Assembly (NCBI GenBank): GCA_002316385.1
Contig: DCDL01000058.1
Span: forward strand, 85,936-115,122
Reading direction: 5' to 3'
DNA from: Clostridium sp. UBA1056
GTDB taxonomy: Bacteria > Bacillota > Clostridia > Clostridiales > Clostridiaceae
DNA: 29,187 nt
In this document: positions 6,352-13,581 of the stretch, in pieces
Position numbering within the stretch: position 1 is the first letter of the stretch
How the letters are laid out: each line of letters starts with the position of its first letter
Notes under the pieces: generated by a model
Told to the model about the DNA's origin: nothing
Database searches by the model: none
What the model saw: only the letters and a program-made list of their open reading frames with translations
Translations under genes and position numbers: made by a program

Positions 6352-7185
6352 TTAAAAATCAAAATTATCTGGATCTGGTCCTACCCTTAAATCTTGGTTT
6401 AAGCTATCTATCTTATCAATATCAACCTTACTTAGATTAAAATCAAATATATCTATATTTTCAATTAGCCTTCTCTCATTTGTAGATTTAGGAATAGTTA
6501 TTACTTGACTTTGTAAATCCCAACGTAGTACTATCTGAGCTACTGTTTTATTGTATTTTTTAGCTATTTCTTTAAATATCTCATTTTCTAATAATCCATT
6601 ACCGGCCATTAAAGGTGACCATGCTTCAACTTGAATAGCATTTTCTCTGCAAAATTCTCTAACCTTTTTTTGACTTAAGTAGGGATGTAATTCTACTTGA
6701 TTTATAACAGGTTTTATTTCAGCATCACCTAATAAATCTTGAAGATGATGAACTTGGAAATTACTTACTCCTATAGCTCTAACACGGCCTTCTTTATATA
6801 GATATTCTAATGCTTTCCAAGCTTCTTTATATTTTCCTTCTACTGGCCAATGAATAAGGTATAAATCTAAATAATCCACACCTAATCTATTTAAGCTTGC
6901 TTCATAAGCTGCTATGGTTGATTCATATCCTAAATCAGCATTCCAAACCTTAGAAGTTATAAACAAATCTTCCCTTGAAATCCCTGCTTCCTTTATACCT
7001 TCTCTTATTCCTTCTCCCATAGCTTCTTCATTTCCATATATAGCTGCACCATCAATGCTTCGATATCCATTCTTTATTGCAACTTTAACTGCATTTATTA
7101 ATTCTGAACTATCCTCTACTCTGAAAACCCCAAGTCCTAATCTTGGCATTTCAATACCGTTGTTTAAAGTAATTGTACTATTCAT
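6352..7185 (-). CDS. Aldo/keto reductase
   Basis: This 277-residue NADPH-dependent aldehyde/ketone reductase is a soluble TIM barrel of the AKR superfamily (AKR5-like, close in style to Bacillus YvgN/YtbE). The catalytic tetrad is complete: Asp45, Tyr50 (SIDGAAIYGNE), Lys79 (TSKVW) and His112 (LIHWP). GVSNF, NQVELHPY and the cofactor-binding IPKSTNERRLIENIDIFDF segment are all present. Such enzymes often reduce methylglyoxal and other reactive carbonyls. The stop of the flavoprotein gene lies 59 bases upstream on the same strand, and the two are probably cotranscribed. Oddly, the only good ribosome site (GGAGAAG) is about 20 bases from the ATG, so either initiation is weak or a non-ATG start slightly upstream is used. 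Confidence 0.92.
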   Translation of the reverse strand: MNSTITLNNGIEMPRLGLGVFRVEDSSELINAVKVAIKNGYRSIDGAAIYGNEEAMGEGIREGIKEAGISREDLFITSKVWNADLGYESTIAAYEASLNRLGVDYLDLYLIHWPVEGKYKEAWKALEYLYKEGRVRAIGVSNFQVHHLQDLLGDAEIKPVINQVELHPYLSQKKVREFCRENAIQVEAWSPLMAGNGLLENEIFKEIAKKYNKTVAQIVLRWDLQSQVITIPKSTNERRLIENIDIFDFNLSKVDIDKIDSLNQDLRVGPDPDNFDF

Positions 7186-7244
7186 ATTATCTATGATATT
7201 AATTCTTCTCCTTCCAAACCTTTAATTATTTTTTATTAATATAT

Positions 7245-7880
7245 TTATCTTATGAAATTCATAAAATTCTTATTTTCTCTTTTTGGTGCTTCAATATTAT
7301 CTTTCCCCAATTCAACAAGTTTCATTAGCCAGGTCATATTCTTACCTAATACTCTCATTATTTGCATTCCCTCACTATCTTGAAGAACCTCATTTTCTGT
7401 TCTACCATAAGCTACATTCCAATAATTTGATGTAGGCATTAACATTTCTGAATAAGTAATATAATTATTCAATTGATCAAATACCGGAATTCCTCCTGAT
7501 CTTCTAACTGCAACAACACTTGCTCCAACTTTATGTCTAAGCATACCGTCATTTACTGATGTTACAAGAAATGCACGGTCTAAGAATGATTTCATGGTTC
7601 CTGCAATAGCAGAATAATGAACTGGAGATCCTAATATAATTCCATCAGCCTCATTCATCTTTGCAATCCATTCATTAACCTCATCATTATCAATGACACA
7701 TTTTTCATTCTTATTTCTACTACATCCCCCACAGGCTAAGCATCCACGAATTACCTTATTTCCAACGTGAATAATCTCCACCTCAATGTTTTCTTTTTCT
7801 AGTTCTTTTGCTACAATCTCTATTGATTTATATGTATTACCCTTCTTTTTAGGACTTCCATTAAAAGCAACTACCTTCAT
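7245..7880 (-). CDS. Iron-sulfur flavoprotein / NADPH-dependent FMN reductase family
   Basis: This 211-residue flavodoxin-fold protein has the FMN phosphate loop NGSPKKKGNTYKS at 7-19 and the family segment GIILGSPVHYSAIAGTMKSFLDR at about 85-107. A compact cysteine cluster Cys47-x2-Cys50-x2-Cys53-x7-Cys61 matches the motif that binds a 4Fe-4S cluster in archaeal iron-sulfur flavoproteins, so electron transfer rather than simple FMN reduction is likely. The native electron donor and acceptor cannot be told from sequence. It is transcribed divergently from an HxlR regulator gene 238 bases away and is followed by the aldo/keto reductase. HxlR regulators beside flavin oxidoreductases commonly control responses to quinones and other electrophiles. 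Confidence 0.85.
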   Translation of the reverse strand: MKVVAFNGSPKKKGNTYKSIEIVAKELEKENIEVEIIHVGNKVIRGCLACGGCSRNKNEKCVIDNDEVNEWIAKMNEADGIILGSPVHYSAIAGTMKSFLDRAFLVTSVNDGMLRHKVGASVVAVRRSGGIPVFDQLNNYITYSEMLMPTSNYWNVAYGRTENEVLQDSEGMQIMRVLGKNMTWLMKLVELGKDNIEAPKRENKNFMNFIR

Positions 7881-7946
7881 ATTATATCTCCTTATATCTG
7901 TTTTTTATTTCCCAACTTATGCCCTCATTATATAAGCACCTATACT

Positions 7947-7995
7947 ACTTAACAAGTACGCACTTTTAAGTTAGATGTCTTACCTAAAGGTAAGA
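7947..7995. promoter_or_regulatory. Two dyads, candidate HxlR operators
   Basis: In the divergent intergenic region lie two symmetric sites. One is ACTTAA-c-AAGT-ACGC-ACTT-TTAAGT (7947-7971). The other is TCTTACC-TAAA-GGTAAGA (7978-7995), a perfect 7-bp dyad. Both suit binding by the dimeric winged-helix regulator encoded at 8119. A TATAAT at 8078-8083 is a plausible -10 for that gene. Confidence 0.5.
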
Positions 7996-8118
7996 TTTAT
8001 TAGAATAACTTATTTACATGGGAAAATAAATTATTAATAAAATAGACCATATTCTTTATTTATATTAATAATTTTAGTATAATGTCTTATGTAAAAAAAT
8101 TTGAAAGTAGGTAATTTA

Positions 8119-8460
8119 ATGATTTCTTTCAATAACCAAAAATATGTTTGTTTATTAGATTTTGCAATGGATTTTATACGTGGTAAATGGAAGGCTCTTT
8201 TACTATGTAATTTATATAATGGCCCTAAAAGATTTTTAGAACTTCAAAGAATTGTTGAAGGCATAAGCCAAAAAATTTTAAATGAAAATTTAAAAGAATT
8301 AGAAAGCGATGGATTAATAGGTAAGGTAATATATGCTGAGGTTCCACCTAAAGTTGAGTATCATCTAACTGATAAAGGAAAAGAAATTACTAAACTCATT
8401 AAAGAATTTGAAGCTTGGTCTATTAAATATTACCCTGATTTAGATGGCAGTTGTGAATAA
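8119..8460 (+). CDS. HxlR-family transcriptional regulator
   Basis: This 113-residue winged-helix DNA-binding protein shows the HxlR signature: FAMDFIRGKWKALLLCNL, RFLELQRIVEGISQKILNENLKELESDGLI and VEYHLTDKGKEI. A cysteine near the N-terminus (Cys11 from the chosen start) is placed like the redox-sensing cysteine of YodB-type members, though sensing here is inference. A TTG at 8101 is in frame, but AGTAGGT lies 7 bases before the ATG at 8119, which I prefer. The gene is divergent from the flavoprotein/aldo-keto reductase pair and is probably their regulator. A terminator follows directly. Confidence 0.9.
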   Translation: MISFNNQKYVCLLDFAMDFIRGKWKALLLCNLYNGPKRFLELQRIVEGISQKILNENLKELESDGLIGKVIYAEVPPKVEYHLTDKGKEITKLIKEFEAWSIKYYPDLDGSCE

Positions 8461-8503
8461 TATAATTAATATTTCTTCTTCATTGAATTCTCATTAAAAC
8501 TTA

Positions 8504-8550
8504 AAAACTCCTATGTAATCACATTATACATGGGAGTTTTCTTACTTTAT
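8504..8550 (+). terminator. Terminator after the HxlR gene
   Basis: AAAACTCCTATGTA (8504-8517) pairs with TACATGGGAGTTTT (8527-8540) with one G-T wobble, and a T-rich tail follows. The A run on the left also lets it act on transcripts from the minus-strand repair operon. Confidence 0.8.
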
Positions 8551-8658
8551 ATTATATCAAATTTTTATAAAAAATAAGTGTATACAATTTTTATATTTTA
8601 AATTTAAACTTCCAGATAAATTGGAATTTGTCAGGTTCTCATTATGCTTATACTCTGA

Positions 8659-9360
8659 TTAGTGCTCATCAATGTACTGATTCAGCGTGTTGTGGTACAC
8701 ATCGATGCTTGTCTCCTGAGGCTCGGTTTCTTCGTTCAAAACAAGATCAACCATATGGTGTGAAGTTTTCCCTCCTATGGTCATGGATTTAATGCAGGAA
8801 ACACAATAGACCACAACATCCTGACAAGGCATCTGGGCAGCTCGCTTTTTTTGCAGCTCTGTCACTTTTTCAATTGGAAGCTGCGGATAGAAATTATCGC
8901 CACAACAGATGGACTTTGTTCCGCTGTATTCGGACTCGATGATTTCTATATTCATTTTCCGTAAAATGCTTCTGACCGCGGCATGCACCTGGGGTTTTGC
9001 TCGGTATGAGCAGGAGTCATGCACAGAAACCGTCAGTCCGGTATGGTCCGGCAAAGGCAGATTTTCGATACTGTCCAACACTTCCCATAGAGAAATGGTC
9101 TGTATACCTTCATATAAGGAACGGAATCTTCTGTCGCAGCCTGCACAGTTATTGATGATAGTAGCGCCATGAGGTAGTTGCGGATTATGATGGCAGCAAA
9201 TGTTATGTAGCTGCACTGACCCGAAATATTTACCCAGCATATTCAGTATTTTTTGCTCGGATTCAGGTTTGTAAATACTGAGTGCGCATCCGGGGTTAAA
9301 GTAGCATTTTCTCATATCAATGTCGGAAATATGAATACTCGAAATCTGGATTCCATTCAT
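8659..9360 (-). CDS. CCG-domain (HdrB-like) iron-sulfur protein
   Basis: This 233-residue soluble protein has two CCG cysteine-rich domains like those of heterodisulfide reductase subunit B. Domain 1 has Cys25, the Cys55-Cys56 pair and Cys72-x2-Cys75. Domain 2 has Cys117, Cys152-Cys153-Gly and Cys186-x2-Cys189. In HdrB such motifs bind non-cubane 4Fe-4S clusters that handle disulfides; what this free-standing protein does is unknown. It is the last gene of alkA-adaA-ogt, and its ATG abuts the ogt stop (TAA then ATG) with GGAGGA 6 bases ahead, so it is translationally coupled to repair genes. An in-frame Met16 (MRKCYFNPGC) could be an alternative start but lacks a ribosome site. Its base composition is GC-rich like the rest of this operon. 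Confidence 0.82.
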   Translation of the reverse strand: MNGIQISSIHISDIDMRKCYFNPGCALSIYKPESEQKILNMLGKYFGSVQLHNICCHHNPQLPHGATIINNCAGCDRRFRSLYEGIQTISLWEVLDSIENLPLPDHTGLTVSVHDSCSYRAKPQVHAAVRSILRKMNIEIIESEYSGTKSICCGDNFYPQLPIEKVTELQKKRAAQMPCQDVVVYCVSCIKSMTIGGKTSHHMVDLVLNEETEPQETSIDVYHNTLNQYIDEH

Positions 9361-9822
9361 TTACTGTTCCTCCTTTCCTTCAAGCTCCAGTAGAGCTTTT
9401 TTCATATCAAGACCACCTGCATAACCAATGAGATTTCCGTCTGTTCCCACTATTCGATGGCACGGAACCACGACCATCAATGGATTTTTGTTGTTTGCCA
9501 TGCCAACTGCGCGGCTCGCTTTCGGATTACCAACCACCGACGCTATTTCCTTGTATGTACGGGTTTCGCCGTATGGAACCTGACAAAGTGCATTCCACAC
9601 TTTTTTCTGAAACTCCGTACCGCTAAGCTCGTATGGGAAGTCGAAGATCCGGCGATGTCCTTTGAGATACTCGCATACTTGGTCAAAAGCCAGATCGGAA
9701 AGCGCCGAATGTTCGTTATCGACATCGATTTGATCCACTTGTTTCAAAAAAGTGATTGCTGTATCGGTATATCCAATTTTCAAAATTCCAAATTCAAAAT
9801 CATAGAAAGCGTATTTGCTCAT
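9361..9822 (-). CDS. ogt: Methylated-DNA--[protein]-cysteine S-methyltransferase (AdaB/Ogt type)
   Basis: This 153-residue suicide repair protein takes the methyl group from O6-methylguanine onto its own cysteine. The active-site motif VVPCHRIVG places the acceptor at Cys121. The Arg finger is Arg104 in KASRAVG, and the wing and Asn hinge follow (GNPKASRAVGMANNKNPL). The chosen start is the ATG at 9822-9820 (MSKYAFYDFE), with AAGGAG 8 bases upstream. A longer frame beginning near 9903 is only readthrough of the adaA coding region. The ATG overlaps the stop of the restored adaA frame as ATGA. Together with AdaA it supplies what E. coli Ada carries in one protein, as in Bacillus adaA-adaB. Confidence 0.9.
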   Translation of the reverse strand: MSKYAFYDFEFGILKIGYTDTAITFLKQVDQIDVDNEHSALSDLAFDQVCEYLKGHRRIFDFPYELSGTEFQKKVWNALCQVPYGETRTYKEIASVVGNPKASRAVGMANNKNPLMVVVPCHRIVGTDGNLIGYAGGLDMKKALLELEGKEEQ

Positions 9823-10366
9823 TTTTGATGCTCCTTTCTGTATGCCACAGGAGATAATCCTGTTTTTTTTTAAAAAAGCGATAAAACGATGACAATCCCC
9901 CAAATCCTACGGAATATGCGATGTCAATAATCTCGTCATTGGTGTCTGAAAGTAGCTGTTTTGCTTCAGACAGGCGCAGATTACCCACATATTCAGACAG
10001 CGTAACGCCATATTCGTCCTTAAAGATTTCAGACATGCGGCGCTGGGATATGCCCAGATGCTGCAGCTCCTGATTCAATTCACATCTCTTGTGAAAAGAA
10101 TCCTCCAGCAGTCGCTTTGCCTTTTCTGCGATTTCTTTGATTGGCTGATAGTCTAAAAGGTCGCTTCTGCATCGCTTGCAGGGACGAAAGCCGGAATCTT
10201 TTGCTTGTTCTGCGGTATCAAAAAAGCAAACATTTTCACGCCTTGGTACCTTTGATTTGCAGGAGGGACGGCAATAAATGCCAGTAGATTTAACTGCATA
10301 GAAAAAGATACCATCATAAGACGCATCATTTTCGGATATTGCTTTCCACATTTCTTCTTGTGTCAT
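9800..10366 (-). CDS. adaA: AdaA-like methylphosphotriester-sensing activator, frameshifted C-terminus
   Basis: This protein has an N-terminal Ada zinc domain with Cys32, Cys36, Cys63 and Cys66 (YCRPSCKSK, RPCKRCRSD). Cys32 is the methyl acceptor equivalent to E. coli Cys38. An AraC-type HTH follows (about 80-170). Methylation of the N-domain would switch on the operon. The start is the ATG at 10366 behind GGAGGTG and overlaps the alkA stop as ATGA. After FYRFFKKK the frame is wrong for an AraC protein. One extra base in the A9 run (9863-9871 as T9) restores the family ending TGLSPVAYRKEHQK and a stop at 9819 that overlaps the ogt ATG. As sequenced the product is 188 residues, against 182 if restored. 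Slippage, mutation or sequencing error are all possible. Confidence 0.85.
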   Translation of the reverse strand: MTQEEMWKAISENDASYDGIFFYAVKSTGIYCRPSCKSKVPRRENVCFFDTAEQAKDSGFRPCKRCRSDLLDYQPIKEIAEKAKRLLEDSFHKRCELNQELQHLGISQRRMSEIFKDEYGVTLSEYVGNLRLSEAKQLLSDTNDEIIDIAYSVGFGGLSSFYRFFKKKQDYLLWHTERSIKNEQIRFL

Positions 10367-11019
10367 TTCTTCGGCACCTCCTTTTTTCTTTTTGGTGAAT
10401 AATCCCTCATTTCCGGAATTGCACCTCCGGCAATCGCCCAAAGATACAGGCTTGCCACAGTTCCATAGGGCGAGTATCGTCTTGCGTATTTCGCAAACTT
10501 TTTTCGATCGATGCTTCTGTGATGATACAGCATCCGCATTCCGCGGTGAATGGCAAGATCCCCGAAGCTTACAACATCGGGCCGCTGCATACAGAAGATC
10601 ATGATCATTTCAGCAGTCCATATGCCGATTCCTCTGAGAGCTGAAAGTTCATTTATGACCTCAGCATCAGACATATGATGGAGTGCATCGATGTCAAATT
10701 CTTTGCATCTGACTTTCTCTGCAAATTCTTTGATATATCCGGCTTTCTTGAAGGTCATGCCAAGTTTTTGGAGTTCAGTCAGTTCAAGAGAATATATCGT
10801 ATCTGCGTTAATAATCTTAATCATGTCATTAAGCCTTTGCCATATGGTCGCCTGTGCAGAGGTAGAGATTTGCTGCCCGATGATATGATGAACCACGGAG
10901 GAGAAAAGATCGCTGTCAACCTCCCTATATATATGTCCAATCTCATCAATCGCCGCGCCAAGCAGCTTGTCACGGCCTTTTAAGAATTCAATCTCCTTGC
11001 TGTCATATTCAAAATACAA
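10363..11019 (-). CDS. alkA: DNA-3-methyladenine glycosylase (AlkA-like, HhH-GPD)
   Basis: This 218-residue base-excision glycosylase removes alkylated purines. The helix-hairpin-helix LSALRGIGIWTAEMIMIF (about 126-143) precedes the catalytic Asp154 in SFGDLAIHRG. Trp134 lies 20 residues before it, the same spacing as Trp218/Asp238 of E. coli AlkA. The HHIIGQQIS segment (44-52) is the usual opening of the fold. It lacks E. coli AlkA's N-terminal extra domain and has the size of the short Bacillus-type enzymes. The start is TTG at 11019, with GGAGGTG (11031-11025) 5 bases upstream. It is the first gene of the repair operon. A TATAAT at 11046-11041 without a good -35 suits activation by AdaA. 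Confidence 0.88.
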   Translation of the reverse strand: MYFEYDSKEIEFLKGRDKLLGAAIDEIGHIYREVDSDLFSSVVHHIIGQQISTSAQATIWQRLNDMIKIINADTIYSLELTELQKLGMTFKKAGYIKEFAEKVRCKEFDIDALHHMSDAEVINELSALRGIGIWTAEMIMIFCMQRPDVVSFGDLAIHRGMRMLYHHRSIDRKKFAKYARRYSPYGTVASLYLWAIAGGAIPEMRDYSPKRKKEVPKK

Positions 11020-11040
11020 AAAATCACCTCCAATGCTGCA

Positions 11041-11046
11041 ATTATA
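11041..11046 (-). promoter_or_regulatory. Candidate -10 of the alkylation-repair operon
   Basis: On the minus strand TATAAT lies 21 bases before the alkA start. At 17 bases further upstream there is no TTGACA-like box, as expected of an activator-dependent promoter. I could not pick out a clear AdaA binding site. Confidence 0.45.
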
Positions 11047-11092
11047 GCATAAGCATCCGATAATTTTCTTCTCAATTCAGGATATTCAATTC

Positions 11093-11119
11093 GTATTTTT
11101 AATATATGATTAAAAATAC
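11093..11119. repeat. Perfect 11-bp inverted repeat upstream of alkA and the UvrA-like gene
   Basis: GTATTTTTAAT (11093-11103) pairs with ATTAAAAATAC (11109-11119) with a 5-base loop. It lies between the divergent alkA and UvrA-like genes, where neither needs a terminator, so an operator is possible. Confidence 0.4.
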
Positions 11120-11243
11120 TTGTAATGAAAGCTTCATGAATGAATTAAATGTTAAGCTTATTTCAGTCTCAGGCAATCATTTAGAATTATTTAGGACTAA
11201 GAGTTGAATTTGTATGAGAAAAGAAGTAGAATATACTTAACTG

Positions 11244-11269
11244 GGTTATACATTAACCTGGTGATGTAT
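11244..11269 (+). promoter_or_regulatory. Overlapping dyads, candidate MarR operator
   Basis: GGTTA (11244-11248) mirrors TAACC (11254-11258), and ATACAT (11248-11253) mirrors ATGTAT (11264-11269). They lie 30-60 bases ahead of the ATG at 11303. The MarR gene downstream (13582) is the obvious candidate to bind here. Confidence 0.35.
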
Positions 11270-11302
11270 ATTTCTTAAACTAATTTTTTAGAAGGTGATT
11301 TT

Positions 11303-11374
11303 ATGAGTGGTGAAAATATAGAATAATATATATATGTTATTGGAGCAAGAGAGAAAAATCTTAAAAATATAGAC
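11303..11374 (+). pseudogene. Original 5' end of the UvrA-like gene, interrupted by a stop
   Basis: GAAGGTGATTTT precedes an ATG at 11303 that is in frame with the UvrA-like gene. It reads MSGENIE, then TAA at 11324-11326, then YIYVIGAREKNLKNID directly into the rest of the protein. The part after the stop is the conserved first strand of a UvrA domain (GAREKNLKNI). A C-to-T change (CAA to TAA) would explain the stop. No in-frame ATG lies between the stop and 11375. Confidence 0.8.
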
Positions 11375-13570
11375 GTGAAAATTCCAAAGAAGAAAATAAC
11401 TGTTTTTACAGGTGTTTCAGGTTCGGGAAAATCATCTTTGGTCTTTGATACAATAGCTGCAGAATCCCAAAGGCAATTAAATGAGACTTATTCCAGTTTC
11501 ATACGTCATCGACTGCCGCATTATGGGCAGCCAAAGGTGGATGCCATTGAAAACTTATCTGTAGCAATTATCATTGATCAAAAACGTATTGGTGGAAACT
11601 CAAGGTCAACAGTTGGAACGATTACGGATATATATTCATTGCTAAGATTATTATTTTCCCGTATAGGAAAGTCCTTTGTGGGTTATTCCGATGTTTTTTC
11701 CTTTAATAATCCTCAAGGGATGTGTGATAAGTGTGAGGGGCTCGGAAAAATAGATATGATAAGTATTGATCGGTTACTTAATAAAAATAAGTCACTTAAT
11801 GAAGGCGCAATTTTATTTCCCACCTTTGAACCGGGAGGCTGGAGATTAAAAAGATATATTCACTCAGGTTTTTTTGATAATGATAAGAAAATTAAAGATT
11901 TTACAGAGGAAGAATTGGAGTTGCTTTTATACAAATTCGATATTAAAGTAATCACTTCCGATCCAGAATGGCCAAAAACTTCTCTTTACGAAGGACTTAT
12001 TCCCCGCATTGAGAGAAGCTTTCTAAAAAAAGAAGAGGGGGAATCTGTCAAATACAAAAATGAAATAGCTAAAATTATCGGTCAGGAAATATGCCCTATC
12101 TGCGGAGGTTCCAGATTAACAGAAGCGGTTTTACAGTGTAAAATAAATAATAAAAATATATCAGATTGTGCTGAGATGCAAATAACGGACTTGCTTGATT
12201 TTATCCATACCATACAAGAGTCTAAAGCCGCCACTATGGTTGAGGCAATTTCAGACCGCTTAGAGCAGTTAGTATCTATCGGTCTAGGCTATTTGAGTTT
12301 AGGCCGTGAAACCTCTACGCTTTCCGGCGGTGAATCACAGCGGATAAAAATGGTTCGTCAGTTAGGCAGCAGTTTAATAGATCTTACTTATATCTTTGAT
12401 GAACCGAGTGTTGGCTTACACCCTCATGATGTTAATAAAATTAATGTGCTTTTAAAACAATTGCGAGACAAAGGAAATACAGTCTTAATTGTGGAGCATG
12501 ATCCAGATGTTATCAAAATCGCTGATTATATTATAGACATAGGACCAAAAGCTGGTATTAACGGCGGTGAAATCATATATCAGGGTAGGTTAGAGGGTTT
12601 GGCACATTCTAATACACTGACGGGTAGATATTTATACAGTCATGCACAGCTAAAAGAGAATTGCAGAACATCTACCGAATATTTGTTTTTAGAAAACGCC
12701 AATTTGCATAACCTAAAAAATATTAGTGTTAATATTCCAAAAGGCGTTATGACAGTTGTAACCGGGGTTGCAGGTTCAGGAAAAAGCACGTTAATCAATC
12801 AGGTTCTTCCAAAATCTTATCCAGACACAATTTTTATTGACCAAAAATCTATTCAAGCTTCAAAGAGATCAAATATTGCTACTTTTACAGGAATATTTGA
12901 TAATATAAGAGAGTTGTTTTCAAAAGCAAGTCACTTGAAGCCCTCTTTTTTTAGCTTCAATTCAAAAGGAGTCTGTTCTAACTGCAAAGGTCTAGGGGTA
13001 ACTTATACAGATTTAGCCTTTATGGATACAGTGGAAACTGTGTGTGAAGTATGCCAAGGAAAGCGTTTCACAGATGAAGTATTAGACTGCAAATTGCGCG
13101 GCAAAAGCATAAATGAAGTTTTAAATATGACCATCGACGAAGCCTTGACTTTCTTCTATGAAAAGGAAATATATGCTGTTCTCAAGAGACTGGCAGATGT
13201 AGGAATCTCATATATTACACTTAGGCAACCATTAAATACTTTATCCGGTGGCGAACTGCAAAGAGTGAAGCTTGCTTCTGAATTGGAGAACAGGGGGAAT
13301 ATTTATGTGTTGGATGAGCCCACAACAGGGCTTCATATGTCCGATATATCACAACTTCTTAAAATTTTAAACCGCCTTGTTGACCAGGGCAGCACAGTAA
13401 TTGTGATAGAGTACAATTTAGATGTGATTAGTCAAGCGGACTGGATTATTGATTTAGGTCCTCTTGCTGGACAACACGGTGGTAATATAATGTTTGAAGG
13501 AACACCGAAAAATTTAGTAAATTGTGCGTCTTCTTTAACAGGACAATATTTATATAAATATATAAAGTAA
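11375..13570 (+). CDS. Short UvrA-like ABC ATPase (drug-resistance type), 5' end broken
   Basis: This 731-residue paralogue of excinuclease UvrA (usually about 940 residues) resembles the short UvrA2/DrrC-type proteins linked to resistance against DNA-binding drugs. It has two ABC ATPase units. Walker A motifs are GVSGSGKS (13-20) and GVAGSGKS (464-471), with two LSGGE signatures and Walker B motifs IFDEPSVGLH and VLDEPTTGLH. Zinc cysteine pairs are Cys117/Cys120, Cys240/Cys243, Cys534/Cys537 and Cys557/Cys560. The H-loop histidine is present in the first unit (IVEHD) but is Tyr680 in the second (VIEYN). The open frame begins at a GTG without a ribosome site, because the natural start at 11303 is cut off by a stop. 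It may be inactive or expressed poorly. MarR follows 11 bases later. Confidence 0.85.
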   Translation: MKIPKKKITVFTGVSGSGKSSLVFDTIAAESQRQLNETYSSFIRHRLPHYGQPKVDAIENLSVAIIIDQKRIGGNSRSTVGTITDIYSLLRLLFSRIGKSFVGYSDVFSFNNPQGMCDKCEGLGKIDMISIDRLLNKNKSLNEGAILFPTFEPGGWRLKRYIHSGFFDNDKKIKDFTEEELELLLYKFDIKVITSDPEWPKTSLYEGLIPRIERSFLKKEEGESVKYKNEIAKIIGQEICPICGGSRLTEAVLQCKINNKNISDCAEMQITDLLDFIHTIQESKAATMVEAISDRLEQLVSIGLGYLSLGRETSTLSGGESQRIKMVRQLGSSLIDLTYIFDEPSVGLHPHDVNKINVLLKQLRDKGNTVLIVEHDPDVIKIADYIIDIGPKAGINGGEIIYQGRLEGLAHSNTLTGRYLYSHAQLKENCRTSTEYLFLENANLHNLKNISVNIPKGVMTVVTGVAGSGKSTLINQVLPKSYPDTIFIDQKSIQASKRSNIATFTGIFDNIRELFSKASHLKPSFFSFNSKGVCSNCKGLGVTYTDLAFMDTVETVCEVCQGKRFTDEVLDCKLRGKSINEVLNMTIDEALTFFYEKEIYAVLKRLADVGISYITLRQPLNTLSGGELQRVKLASELENRGNIYVLDEPTTGLHMSDISQLLKILNRLVDQGSTVIVIEYNLDVISQADWIIDLGPLAGQHGGNIMFEGTPKNLVNCASSLTGQYLYKYIK

Positions 13571-13581
13571 GGAGAATTTTT

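Noticed and set aside
8607..8628. Short TTCCA/TGGAA hairpin after the CCG gene as the repair-operon terminator
   Set aside because: The stem is only five base pairs. The much stronger hairpin at 8504-8540 is the likelier end for that transcript.
9823..9903. An N-terminal extension of the Ogt protein starting near 9903
   Set aside because: Its codons overlap the adaA HTH region, there is no ribosome site at 9903, and AAGGAG plus the ATG at 9822 give the normal length. The extension is a by-product of the A9 frameshift.
8644..11060. Inverted ATGCTTAT-n-CT sequences at both edges of the GC-richer operon as ends of a mobile element
   Set aside because: The match is about 10 bases, no target duplication or transposase is seen, and the right copy overlaps the alkA -10 region. 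Chance is the simpler explanation.
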